Below, in pieces: positions 24,641 through 36,373 of a stretch of DNA of 64,000 bases. Source of the stretch: Dromaius novaehollandiae (lineage: Eukaryota > Chordata > Aves > Casuariiformes > Dromaiidae). The stretch spans positions 5,828,001 to 5,892,000 of the forward strand of contig NC_088117.1 of assembly GCF_036370855.1 (NCBI RefSeq). Direction: 5' to 3'. The notes under the pieces are model-generated. The model had not been told where the DNA came from. It worked only from the letters and a program-made list of their open reading frames with translations, and did no database searches. Each line of letters begins with the position of its first letter. The stretch's first letter is position 1. A program made the position numbers and the translations under genes.

Positions 24641-27600
24641 AAAAGACAGGGAAAAATCATTCTCTCTTTACTTCCTATTACTTGGACATGTTTGGCTCAC
24701 AAAATAGGCAGCAGCACAGAAATGACTGGGCTAATGGAGATGAGAATCAGTAAGTCTGCAGTGGATAGTCTCATTTCACAGGATATGTCAGCTTGGAGCG
24801 TGCCCAAGCTAGTATCGTCTGCCTCTGGTACCCCTACTTGCAAGCTTAGTGGGGAGCCTGAGTCCGCATCCATATTACGGTCTATTTGCAAATCTTTCGC
24901 ATTAAGGGGAAGGGGACGAGTGTCCACAGCCTAAAAAGCAAGAAGGAGTGTTGCAAAGGGAAAGTTTTGCAGGCAGAAAGACCCTCTGCTGAAGTTGCAC
25001 GAATTACTTAAAGGACTTAAAATAACATCTCTTTGTCCCTATGTCAATTTATACCCATTCCACTTGCACCTTAAGATAACCAGATTTATAGGCAAGCAAA
25101 CTGTCTAGACAAAGAGTTCCTTTTACTGTAGCCTGTTCTGGTGGGCTTTATTGCAGATTTAAAGATATTTGTTTCTTTGTTTGTTTAAGCTTTAAGCTGT
25201 ATTTCTGGAACCTTTTAATGAAGAGGGAGTTATATGGTTTTGCTAAAGCAAATGCAAAATTTTAGCCATGATAGTTGCAGAGAAAAACATGAAAATAGGA
25301 GTTCTAAAGTCTCAGAAAAAACCCTCCAAAACCCTGGAGAGAGGAAAAGGAAGTGAACATTTATTATTTATCACTGTTTATTATTTTTAAATCAATCTCA
25401 TGATTTGAAGTAGTGACGCTCTGCAGTGGTGTGACCAAACCTACATGATTCATCTGGGCTGGGGGAGCTTGCTGGAAGGTTTGGCAGACGCAAGTGGGTG
25501 GTTGCCAGCTTGCACACGGAGCCTTCGTGCTCCCTCCTCTGCCTCTCCACGTGGTGCTGGGGAACGAGGGCTCTGACAGATGTCCGTGGGGGGATCGACT
25601 GGTTGTGCTGAGCCTGACTGTGGCTACCCTGGTTTCAGTATGGGATAGTAATGTCTGGTAGACAGCAAGTGGAAAATAACTTAGCTAAGAACAGCTCGAT
25701 TCACTGGGAGATGTCTGGAAGAGCCCTTGGGCTTTGTCTGCTCCAGTGATTTGTTCTGGCCCTAATGCAGACATCCTGTTTTAACAGGCTCACAAAGGCT
25801 CCCGGTTGTCCTGGTAGGGCTTAACCCTCTCTGAAGAAGGGTCAATTAGCAGCAGTGCCCATCACCACTGGGAGCTGGTACGTGATTGCAAACTGCTGCT
25901 TCAGACCTCACCCCCTGCTTGGATGCAGCTACTATAGGGCAAATTGTGGTTTGCCCCCCTCCCATGCAACGTCTCCAAGCCGCAAAAGGATGTTGCTACG
26001 TGCACCAAAGCATAGTGCACTCCTAGGGGCTGGTTGTTTTGGCACAGGGATGAGATGAAATCAAAGGCCTGTACTCTCATGTCAGACAGCTCGTTTTCCT
26101 CTTAACTCTGGATCTGTGTCTCCTGCCGATGGTGTTTAAAGAGAAGTTGCTACATTGATCCTGTCTAATATCTCTTTGAAAGTGTTGAATGGAAAACATC
26201 CTGCTTATCTCTAATCAAAGCTGTGTTTTTCTCTGCCTCTGAGCCAAAACACCGCAAACAGACTTGGCCCTTCCGGCAGTGCTGGATGCTGAGAAGGCAC
26301 AGGGCTGCCTGCCACCTTTTTGGGCATGGGGAGCACTTGGAAACTGTGCAACTGGGCAGCAGGTTTTTTTGGGTATGCAAAGAGAACGCAGAAAGGCAGC
26401 AATCCAGCAATTCCTAGCTAGGTGGTAGCTGATTGCAGCATAGTGAGTCTAAAGGGGGATCTCTTTCCAATCTATTAAAATAAACTACAACACCAGCAAA
26501 ATTTGGGAAGTGTGACTCAAAGCGGAGGATGGAAGAGGGATAGGGCTGATTGGTAGCTAAACACCCACAGCAAGAGAGCATCCAAGCAAAAATACTTGCA
26601 TCCTACTGTTGTCAACGAGATTTCAAATTAAACATATGCTTAAGTACAGAAGGGACTAAGAGAATAGTTGGTTACAGGAAGTTTTTGGCTTTCAGTTGCA
26701 GAAGGAATATGTTATGGGAGGTGTCCTTTGGAGGAATGTTGCCCTCTCTACCATAGCACCTCTTCCATAAAACTTTAGCAAAGAGCATGAGGTTAAATAG
26801 ACTCTGTTTTCCTTTCCTCCTCGTCACCCAAAGCCAGAGCAGAGGGCCGGCCTGCGGGCGTTCCTCCTCACTTGACTCCTTGCCAGGCACGCCTAGCTGG
26901 AAAACTTCCTCCAGATGGAGCAGAGTAGAAAAGGTAAGAAAAAGCAGCAAAGGAAGAAATGAAAATGTATGAATGCCCCTAATTTTGACTGTGGTTTTGC
27001 TGCTGTGTAGACCACTGTAAAATGAATGTAAAATAGTGTGATTCCACTCTAATAACTTTTTATATCCATTTGCACTGGCATAAATTTCCTCTGAGTAGAA
27101 ATTTTTGTCAGGATCAGGTTTAGGCAGATTCTTGGTTTTATTATTTGATTGAAAGAACCTACTTTCTCCCAAATATCTTTTTTTCATTAAAAAGTAATAA
27201 CTCAGCATGGCCAACCAAAGTGATGTAGTGTAGTGAGTGTAATCCAGCTGGAGCATTTTAGTGTTAGAGGAAAGAATAAATATGGGGCAAAACTATGGTT
27301 CCAAAACTAATTATTCCAGTTTTCAGTCAAAATAGTTTGGTTCTGTTAGTTTGCTAAAAAGTCAAAATTTCTGTGAAAAAGCTTTGACCGAAGAGGATTT
27401 CTGGCTGAATTTCTCCCAGAGATCACCTTCCCCTCTGGCTTTCCCACTGTCATCCTACCTCATCCCTCTGCTTTTTCTCCAGTTTTCATAAATATAAGTG
27501 CTGGCGCATATCTGTGGTGGGCTGGTGATTCACCCCCTTGCCTTCCCATCTCCAAGGAAAGCTGAGGCTGCTGCAGAAGTGTGGCCGGGAAGAGCAGCGT

Positions 27601-27939
27601 CCTAGCAAAGTCCATCTCCCCCCCAGTCCCTCCCTATGGGTCGCTGTTGTCACCTCCAGCGATTTCATGGAGACGCCCAGCGTTGTTCGAAAGCCACGGC
27701 CCTGGGAGCCATGTGAACAGGAACCTGCTGGCCACTGGTTTAAAAAGAAACATGAGTCTCTAGTGATTGTGAGTGTGGAGAAGACACTTGAAAAGACAAG
27801 ACAGACTGTATGTAAAGAGAAACGACATTTTACGTCGGGGGGATGGTGCCTGCTCCTCACAAGCATCTCAGGGAGCTGGGAAAGGAGGGCTGCCGCATTA
27901 GGGGAAGGGACTGGACAACGGGGACAGAGCGAAATGAAC

Positions 27940-28640
27940 TTCCCCGGGGGACTCCCGGGCCGCAGGGCAGCTCGCAGCTGCAGATCCCCAGAGGAACTTC
28001 GGCGAGTTCCATCCACGGAGGGAGGAAGCGCTGCTTTTCCCCCCGATCCTGGTGCGCGGCGGTGGTGGCCAGGCCTCGCCAGGCCCAGCCCGGCCCCGCG
28101 GCGGTGCTTCCCCTGCAGCAGGTGGCACCGGCTGCCCCGTCAGGCGGACCCCCGGCGGGGAGCAGGGGACTCGGTTTGATGCCGTGTTGGAGGTAGGCGC
28201 CGCCGGCTGCGGGTGGGCACTGGGTGGGGACGGGCCATGCGGGCGCGCTGAGGTGAGGGGAGGGCGGCATGGCGGCCCGGGCACCCCAGGCCCTGCCCTG
28301 GCGTTTGCGGCCCACTCTCGGGGGCGCCTAGCAGCAGCTAGGCTGTGCCGGAGGCCCCGGCCCGGAGGTGCCGCTGGGGGCTTGGCTAGGCCTCGGTTGC
28401 GGCCTCCGAACAGGGAAAGGCAAAGGGGGACGGGGCTGCGCCTCCTCAGGGGCTGGGGCACGGCAAGGGGCTGCCGCTGCAGGGCTGTGCAGTGAGCTGG
28501 GCTCACGGGGGCCTGTGGGGGCTCGGCGTCGCCAGCGGGGACTGTCCTCCACGCGGGCTGGGCTCCTCCTGGGGGAGGCTGTAATTCGGGGGATGGAAAT
28601 GCCGCTGTGACTGACTCCATCTGGGGGAGACCTGACTGGG
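27940..28640. promoter_or_regulatory. CpG island, candidate promoter
   Basis: A sharp rise in G+C with many CpG dinucleotides, set in DNA otherwise CpG-poor. It is the only strong CpG island seen in the window. On the plus strand, donor-like sites occur at GGAG|GTAGGC (after 28192) and TGAG|GTGAGG (after 28252), either of which could end a non-coding first exon. The next plus-strand gene is the sialyltransferase, whose first coding exon opens with a splice acceptor at 36276 and therefore needs an upstream exon. The island is a reasonable but unproven place for that start, about 8 kb away. It could equally start a transcript on the minus strand. The long open frames in it are by-products of its base composition. 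Confidence 0.7.
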
Positions 28641-31600
28641 GAGGGAGGTTTTGGAGCACAAGGAAAGGAGCCCTCCCCCCCCAACCCAAAGTTTTAAGGC
28701 TTTTTTTTAGTCCTCCTGGCAGGCCTGAGACACACGCAAATGCAAATCCTTTCCTGGGAGATGCAAGGACCTGAGGGGTCACCTGTGAGGGAAATGAAGG
28801 CAGGGAAATGGAAAGAGGCTGAGCAGTGCCCTAGCGTGGGGGAACGGGGAGCACGGATCAGGCCTCCGTGCTGCAGAGTGGACAGGGCAGGCCTGTGTTT
28901 TACCACAACTTCCAGCGGAGGAAAGCCCTTAAACTCGAGCAGGATGAAAAAGCAGGGGGCTGGGACCTTTGCTAGATGTCCTGCAAGCAGTCAAGCTTCA
29001 GGTATCCTTAGGGTCAGGGCTGCGATGAAGAGGAGGCTGCAGCCCACCTCTGGATCCCCCATGGAAAAGCTATTTCAGGGAGCAGCTATTGCAGGCGCCG
29101 ATTTAAGGATTTGCAGACCTCTGTGCGAGCCCCGGCAGGCTCTGCAGCTCTGTGCGCCCCAGCACGGCCCGCCAGCAGTGCACCCAGCGTCGCACACCCT
29201 TCTGCTCCCGGACCTGACCCCTCCTCTCACCCCACTTTCTGCCTCGCTAATGCTTTATTTTCCACCTGCGCTGTGGAGACTGCAAAAGCCAGAACTAAGG
29301 GCTTGTGAAGCCAGGAGTACCCTGTGCTGCCACAGCAGGCAGGGCAGAAGCAGAAGGCGTGTGCATAGCCTGGATGTATGAGAGCCATCGGCTCTTCCTG
29401 GGCCAGTTTGTGCACGTGGATCCTGTGTGGTTGTGGGTCTGCCTTGACGGCTCATTTTTGCCTTGCAGAATAGGTCAGAGCTGGTTAGGCTCCAGGGCCT
29501 GCTCACCTGTCTTGCTTGTAAGGCTCAGGGTAAAGAGAGGCTAGAACTGCAGAGGGCAGGATGAACTGCTGAAGCTTTGGGCCCAGAAAGCTGAAATCAG
29601 AGCAGTGGGAGAAAACACGAGGACTGAAGGACGGTTTTATTTGGAGTCGTGCCCTGGAGCATACTGGGGGAATGGGAACGGGTGGCGTGCAGTGTTAGCA
29701 CCATGGCGAGGCAGGACCTGTGATTACAGCAGAGGGCACACGAAATCAGTCTGGCTCCAGAGTGAAAAAGCTGCAGCACCCTGAGGTGCCTTTTCCCATT
29801 GGGGTGCCAGACATCAGCAAGCAAAGGAAATGCAGCGATGCCTGCGTCCCCAAGCACCCTGACCTTCCCATGCTGTGCAAGGTACAGGAGACTGCTGCTT
29901 TCTCAGCCCAGCTGCTGGATGTCCCCATTTCCAGCTCCGCGCTCCCCTGGGGTGGCCTGGGGACCATGCCACGCATACCAGTCACTGCCGCCGTCACTTA
30001 TTGGGGCACTTTGCAGCTGTCACCGTAGGTGCTGTCAAGGCTTCGCGACGCCGTTTGCTGGTGTTGTTAATGAGCGCTTTCTCCCATGGACTTGCTTAAC
30101 AACGTGGCACAGTGCCTGCTGACAGGAGCTGAGGACCTGCCACGGCTGGAGCAGGGCTTATTAAACAGAGAGAAGGGCCTGCTGGGAAATTTCCATGATG
30201 AGGAATTTTTCAGGCAAAATAGAGGGCAGCGTAGGGCAAAATCTCCATTTTCCACTCCATGGCTCCTTTGGTGGGGGACTAGGTTGTTTGCGTCCCCTGT
30301 TTGCTCGAGTGAGTCGAGCTATTTCAGTGGCAGCAGCACCTCCCCAGCCTGCCTGTAGGTCCAGATGTACGTGGAAACAGGGCTGCTTCTGGTTGTAGCT
30401 GGCAAGAAAAACCCTTTGTGTGAGAGGGGATGAGAGCGATGGCTGAGCTAGCACCCAACTGGCTTTGTGGTCAGAGATAGATTGCTTTTGAGCTGATCCT
30501 GCCTGGAAGCCAGAGCTAGACCCTCTCAGATCTCACTAGCCTTTGATGGCCCTGTGAGACGGGATGATTTCAGTCCTGTATGTTGAACAGTGTCGAGCCT
30601 GCTGAAACATTTTGTCTCTGGCTTTCACCCCCAGTTTCGCACTGCACCCTGGCTCTATAGCCATGGCCACATAGGGGCTCAGAGGCCTCTTTGGAAAGGG
30701 AATGTGTCCTGCCTGTCTCACCCCTCCACAGCCCCATGCAATCATCTGTAGGTTTTCTATGCAGCTGCTTAAAGATAATGCAACGCTGGCAGAGGAAGAT
30801 TAAAGCCCATGTCAGCATATGCCAGATGCAGGCCTGCCCAGCTGATGCCCGTGTGTGGCAAGGTGGCACAGGGGCGGCTGCAAGGGAAGGGTGCTCGTTT
30901 CAGGTTGGGTGCACACCCTGCAGGGGTGCTCCCTGCAAACTCCCCCATGAATGCGTCTGTGGGTCCTTCAGGTCCATGATTACACACCTTCCTTAAACCA
31001 TGGCAAGCTGAAGTAATACTGTGCTGGCCTTGGCACCTCCTGGTCTCGCAAACTGAATTATAATATAGCCATTGAGCTGACTTTCTGCAAAGCATGGAGC
31101 AGTCACACATCTGTGCTCTAGAGAGCATCCCGGCATGGGGCTCTCCTGTGACCACATCTCGGTGCATGCTTACGTGTAGATGTGGCCGGCACAGGACTTC
31201 CTGCCCTGGGCCACCTCCTGGGCAAGCAGGACGGTCAGTGCCAGGAGCTGGGACGTGCGGTGTCCAGGGACGCCCAGGGACACTGCGTTTAGCTCGCCAG
31301 TTCCTTGCTGCCTCCCCGGCCCCTGCAAGTTCTGGCAGTCTGGAGCGTTTCTGCAGTGCGTACCGAAAGCACAAGATGGCACTGCAGGAGCGCAAAACCG
31401 GCTAAGCCTCCTCTGCAGCTCAACCGGATTTTTAACCCCTCCGTGGAGGCGAAGCTGCTGCAGGCACAGTGGCTTTCCAGGGGCAAGGTGTGCAAGGGAG
31501 GCCGGCGAGGGGCCGTGACGCCCAAGTGGTTTGCTGCCCCCGCTGAGGACACAGCCTGGAGTGTGAGCCGCCGGCGCTTGCTACGGGAGCACCTGATCTC

Positions 31601-31805
31601 CTTGGGAAAGGAGGAACCATGAGCACAGGTAGTGCCACAACATGGGCCTGAGCACGCATTCGGGAACTGGCACCACGGGGACTGGGGTCTGCCCAGAGAC
31701 TCCCTGAGCTGGTTTCTTCCAAAATGCATGGTAGATGTTTTGTGCTATGGCTCCTCACAGCTGTACGCGGGGTTCACTGGCCTTGGTGTGCCTCATGCCT
31801 GTCTC

Positions 31806-31884
31806 TGCACAGGCCCAGGTGGAAGGGCCTAGGTGTGCTTAGCCTGCACAGGCCACCCTGCGAAGGGCCTGGGTGTGCTTAGCC
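31806..31884. repeat. Two-copy tandem duplication, about 40-base unit
   Basis: Two adjacent units, each beginning TGCACAGGCC and ending in GTGTGCTTAGCC, at 31806-31844 and 31845-31884. They differ mainly in the middle and by one base in length. Confidence 0.85.
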
Positions 31885-33207
31885 AGGTGGCAATAGAGCT
31901 CTTGGGCTAGTTTGAGCAGCAGCATCTGTAGGCACAAAATGCATCAACCTAGGACCACTTAGGGAAGCTGCCCTCTTCCCTAGGCTTGCTCAGACCCTAC
32001 TGCTGCAGCTTAGTCTGGCTTTGCCTCCTGAGCTCCTGCAGGCAGAGACAGTCTTCAAATACACACCAGTCAGAAGGAAGTCCTAGTGCAGGTCTTGCAT
32101 GATAATACCCTGCTGGCAGCAGCTGGGTTTTGGGAGAGCGCAAATGAATCTGCAAGTCTGCTAGTTCCTGAAGCTTCTGATCCTCTGGCTGAAAACCAAG
32201 GAGAGCCATAGAGACAAACAGAAAGACTGCAACATATTGGGCTTTTTTTTGTTTTCTGGAATAGTCCATGCAGGAGAGAAAGTCTCCTCAGAAATATTTG
32301 TTTATGAGAATCCTAGTATTTATCTAATCTTTGTAGAAAACTCCTGCTGAACTAAAGAGGGATAAAACCAGCAAGTTCTGCCCAAAATATTGCCAGATCC
32401 TGTAGGAATCTGGCAGAGCGCAGTCCCCTTGAATTATCTAGTGGGCACAAGGTGGATGGATCTGCTTTTCCTCCTCCCATCATCCCCATAGGAAAAAAGT
32501 TCTCTTTAGCAATTTTCCATAAGTAGCAAGAAATATCTCCAGAAGAAAATGCACAGAATTAAGAGAGGAAGTTAAAAAAAAAAACAAAAACAAAACCCTC
32601 TTCCAGAAGAGGAGAGGGACTGAGGGGTTTTGGTTTGTGCAGCTCTCGTCCATCTCTCTGGATGGAGCACTCTTTGCTTGATATCTTCCTGTTTTAAATC
32701 CAGCTGATTGATTTTCTTTCTCTTTCTTCTTTCACGTTTGTTTATTTTAATAAAGATAGATTTTTTTTTGGAAACCTAAAACAAAATATTCTCCTGTCTT
32801 CACCTGCCCTCCTGGCACTGAGTGCGGGTGGTTATTTCAGTGGTTATAATTTGATTTCTGCCTCTCCTGCTGGGCTGATGTGAGAGAAACAATATTTAGA
32901 GTTGATTTTCCTTTATTTTTTTGGTGGGGGAAGCAAGGGAAGGCAGAGGCTAGGAGTGGTGTGGGAAGAAAGAAGGAGAATCAGAGGGAGTGCACTCTCA
33001 TTTTCTAGGCCATTTTTTTTCCAAGTTTGCAGTCTCTGATGGACAAAAATCCCAGTATAGCTCAACTAATCAATTGCTCTCTGAAGAACAGAAAATGGCT
33101 CATGTCTTTAGGTATTTTTATGTTATTCTTGGCCTGCTGCAGTGACTCACAGCAGCTGCTCTGTGCCAGTGAGTTCAGGTTTCTAGCCTATTTGGGAGGA
33201 AGAGAAT

Positions 33208-33300
33208 TGTGATAATCTCCAGTTTGCAAGTGGGGAAACTGAGGCACAGAACTAAATGGACTACTCTCCCTTCAGATCACGTGCACAGCTGAGGAAGGCA
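33208..33300 (+). repeat. MIR-like SINE fragment, sense
   Basis: GATAATCTCCAGTTTGCAAG followed by TGGGGAAACTGAGGCACAGA is close to the most conserved block of MIR. The following bases fit weakly. Confidence 0.75.
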
Positions 33301-36276
33301 TATAGCATAGCACTAGGGACTGATTTCCAAACCCAAGATACAATCAGCACTCACAATCCAGACCACATTTGCAGCAGCACTCAGATCCCAATTAAACTTC
33401 AACAAAAGTAGATGTTTACCACTGCTTAGCAGCCAGCTTTTCTCCAGTGATAATACTAAGCAGCAGATTTTCAAAAGAGTTCAGCTACTCCCCATTTCTT
33501 GGAGCTTTTTAGGGAAAAGCGCCTGTTTTTAGGTTTGAAAAGGAATGGCTTTTTCTTTGCCAAAAATGTAGCCCTTCATTTCTAGGCATGGAATTAAAAA
33601 CATAATCATCACTTATTTCTAGCTTCTATATGAGTAGCGTCCCTCATATCTCTTTTGTTCACAGTTTTGCTGGTTTCTGGGGACAGGGCTAGTGATGGTT
33701 TCTGTGTGTACTGAAGATAATTGCTCTGCTAAATAATTTTTCCTCCTTTAAAATATATATCAAGATTGTCTGCTGCATAGTTTGTTTCCTGCTGTGGAGA
33801 CAAATACTTTAATTAAGAGGGAAAAGGAAAAAAAAAGTATCACACAGAAAAAGAAAAAGCTTCTGTGAAAAGAAACTGGAAAGGTTTGAGAGAAGTAGAA
33901 CAGGGCAGAGAAGTCCTTGGGCAGGCAGGAGGCACGCTGCCTGGGTGAGCGTGCATACCTGCACGTGCTGTTGTCGTTGTTTTGCTAAATGCAAGGAACC
34001 AGGTGCTGGTGAAAACCCAGAAGCAGCTCAGTTGCATTGCATCGAGCAACCAGAGACCTTCCTTGAACTGCCTGTCCTCGACCTCCTACAGGTCTGTCTG
34101 CTCACACCTGCATGCAGGACAGAGGCTAGAGTTTGCTATCAGACTCTCCCCCCTCTCTTTTACTGACAGCAATAGGGAAGAGGGCTGGACCGGGCAGTGC
34201 TCGAGGAGGTTAGGAGCAGCTTCTGGCAGGTCCAGGTCAGGCTGGAGGAAAGAGCAGCACCTGCGTGCCTCTGCTAGCGGCAACGATGCCTGGAAAGGGG
34301 CTCTTGGGAGGGAAGGACCACCACTGGTAGCTGTGGTGGCATGCCTGGCTGTGCATGGCCCCCATGAGCACGTGCCCCTCTCCTCACATCTTGCATCATT
34401 CCCACCCAGGGCCTGCTCTGTGAGCCAGGCAGATCCCCATGCAGCTGCAAACACTGACAGGGGGATTTTTCTTCCCAGCCAGCAAAGCAGAGAATAGGAG
34501 CAGGACACCCCAAAGCTGTTTCCCAAGGGCTGATCAGAATCACAGCCCCTGGAAAAGGCAGTAGAGGCAGAGAACAAGGTGCCTTTGTCAACACTCCTAG
34601 CACTCCTTGTACCCCATTGCCCTCCCCTGGCTTTAGCATGCCCTGAGAAAAGCCCAGCAGAAATTTCCTGGTCAGAAGAAAGGAGCAAGAGAGTACCTAG
34701 AAGTTGCACTTCAGGGCTGGCATTAAATCCAGGGACAAATTAAGGGGATGGGAAGTTGCAAGTATATGAATTGCTGCTCAGTCCTGAGGATTTGCTCTCT
34801 AGGCCTGATTGGAGGCAGTCAGCATTGTGCCTAGTTTTGCCTGCAAAGTGCAACAGAACAGGAGAAAGAGACACCCCATTTCTAACTGAAAGCCCAGCGT
34901 GAGTCTGCAAGGAAAGAGAGTTCTCCTCTTCCTTGTATTTCTAAGCAAAGGAACCCATCCTTCAGCCGGAGAAGGACACACACACTCAGCCCGCTCATGG
35001 CTTCACACCTAGAGTGGGCTTGCAGCCAGAGCCTCCCTATACTGCATCTTAAGATCTTCCTGGAGAACAGTCCCCATTCCTTCCCCTGAAGCCCACACAG
35101 AAAAAAACCCCTCCTTTCCCAAAGCACATCAGGCAAATCCGGACCTCCCTTTTAATGCCAGCTCTAATGCACTGCAGGTGCTGCCCTTAGCTGGGTGATC
35201 ACCCGAGCTCCCTGCAACGGCCCAGGTGAGCAGCAGACACATGGCCTGGGTTTCAAGGGGCAACCTTGGTTCAGCTGTGTGGCAGGGAGCAAGGAGATCT
35301 GCTTGGATGAATTAATTAGCCTTGCAAAGCTAAAGTTTCAGGCCAGAGGATAGGGGGAAGGAGAAAGGGGGTGAACTGAAAGCACCACAGGGCACTTTCC
35401 CCAGCTGAGCAGGGATTTGTATCCCCTGCTCACAGAGGATAATTAGATGATTGCCATCAGATGGGTAAGCTGAGCTCTTACTTTCTGCACCATCCCTTCA
35501 AGAGAGGAGGATATTATTCCTGTTTTTTACCATCCTGAGCCAGCAATTGTCTATATGAGCTGCCGTGCTGTCCCTATATAATTAAGACTGTCAGTCAAAC
35601 TCAGGCACCTAAACACTACAAACTCCCTGGCTTGTGAGGATTGATTGCAGGACTTTATTGCTTTGCAGGCAAACCAGCCTTTTTGTGGACTCTCTTTTCT
35701 GTTGTTAGAGGAACAAACTGTAAGGCCTTAGGAAGGGAACGTCTCTGTGAAAGATGTCTCAGGTGCTTAGTGGACTTGCTAGGTGTGTCCACAGCATCCT
35801 GTGCAGGCAGGTGGGAGTGAGCCCAATGCTGGACACTCCCCAGTGCTGAGTGGGGGTGGTGTAGCTGTGGTTAGTGCACCTCTGATCCTGATCACTGTGG
35901 TTGGTTCAGAGCTTACTTCTGGGGCTTGGGACATGGCGGGGGCTTTCCTGCGGTGACCTGCAGAAGATGACCTGGACATCTGTCTCATGAGGGGTGTTCC
36001 AGTTTATCTGTTGCCTTGACTGGCAGGAGCACCCGGTAAAATGACAAGTGAAGGACTTGACTCAATATGGCCGTTCTTCTCTTTGCATGTGGGTCTCAGT
36101 GGGCTGGCAGGCAGTGTGGTAGGTACCAGGGCTATATGGACTGAGGCATGGTGTCTGGAAGTCTAGGCTTAGGGGCCAGCCAGTCTGCCTGTCTCTGAGA
36201 AAGCTCTGGGCAAAAGCCTCATGGCACAACTCCTTATCACCCCTATTTTGATTGATGAATTGTCTGTTTTTTGCAG

Positions 36277-36373
36277 GATGTGCATGAAGACAGCATGAAT
36301 GCCAGATCTCTAGTGGGGAAACTCTCCTTGGCTTTTTTCCAGTGGAAAAACCTGGTGATATTGCTGTTTGTGG
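36277..36373 (+). CDS. Sialyltransferase first coding exon (ATG at 36295)
   Basis: Acceptor TCTGTTTTTTGCAG ends at 36276 and donor GTAAGA starts at 36374. Coding begins at 36295, giving a short basic tail and the start of the membrane anchor (residues 1-26, ending in LVILLFV). The start was chosen because it alone gives a hydrophobic anchor that continues in frame into the next exon; it has A at -3. Two earlier ATGs in the exon (36278, 36284) share a frame that stops after seven codons, counting the stop. The acceptor implies at least one upstream non-coding exon. Confidence 0.75.

Larger units (their letters stand above)
1..27900. other. Long non-coding stretch, no gene recognised
   Basis: I see no convincing protein-coding gene on either strand. 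The open frames here are short, lack splice context or fall on repeats. Recognisable content is listed separately: a tRNA-derived SINE piece near 1.6 kb, a CR1 3' end at 2.9 kb, MIR-like pieces at 8.0, 12.1, 20.8 and 23.4 kb, CR1 fragments at 10.9, 15.6-16.4 and 24.3 kb, and simple repeats. The rest is unique sequence, with a few AT-rich stretches that could be conserved regulatory elements but cannot be tested from one sequence. Confidence 0.6.
28650..36276. other. Non-coding stretch; possible 5' intron of the sialyltransferase gene
   Basis: No coding exon recognised. If the CpG island is the promoter, this is the first intron. It holds a second moderately GC-rich patch near 31.2-31.6 kb, a 40-base tandem duplication at 31.8 kb and a MIR-like piece at 33.2 kb. 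The open frames here match nothing I know. Confidence 0.5.

Noticed and set aside
27538-28179. 213-residue open frame on the plus strand
   Set aside because: Runs into the same CpG island, with no motif or splice context. The second half is a composition artefact.
27898-28782. 294-residue open frame on the minus strand
   Set aside because: It coincides with the CpG island, is rich in P, A, R and G on account of base composition, overlaps other long frames on both strands, and resembles no known protein.
33027-33212. Open frame with a membrane-like segment, considered as the sialyltransferase N-terminus
   Set aside because: No compatible donor and phase. The exon at 36295-36373 gives a better anchor that continues in frame into 38972-39032.
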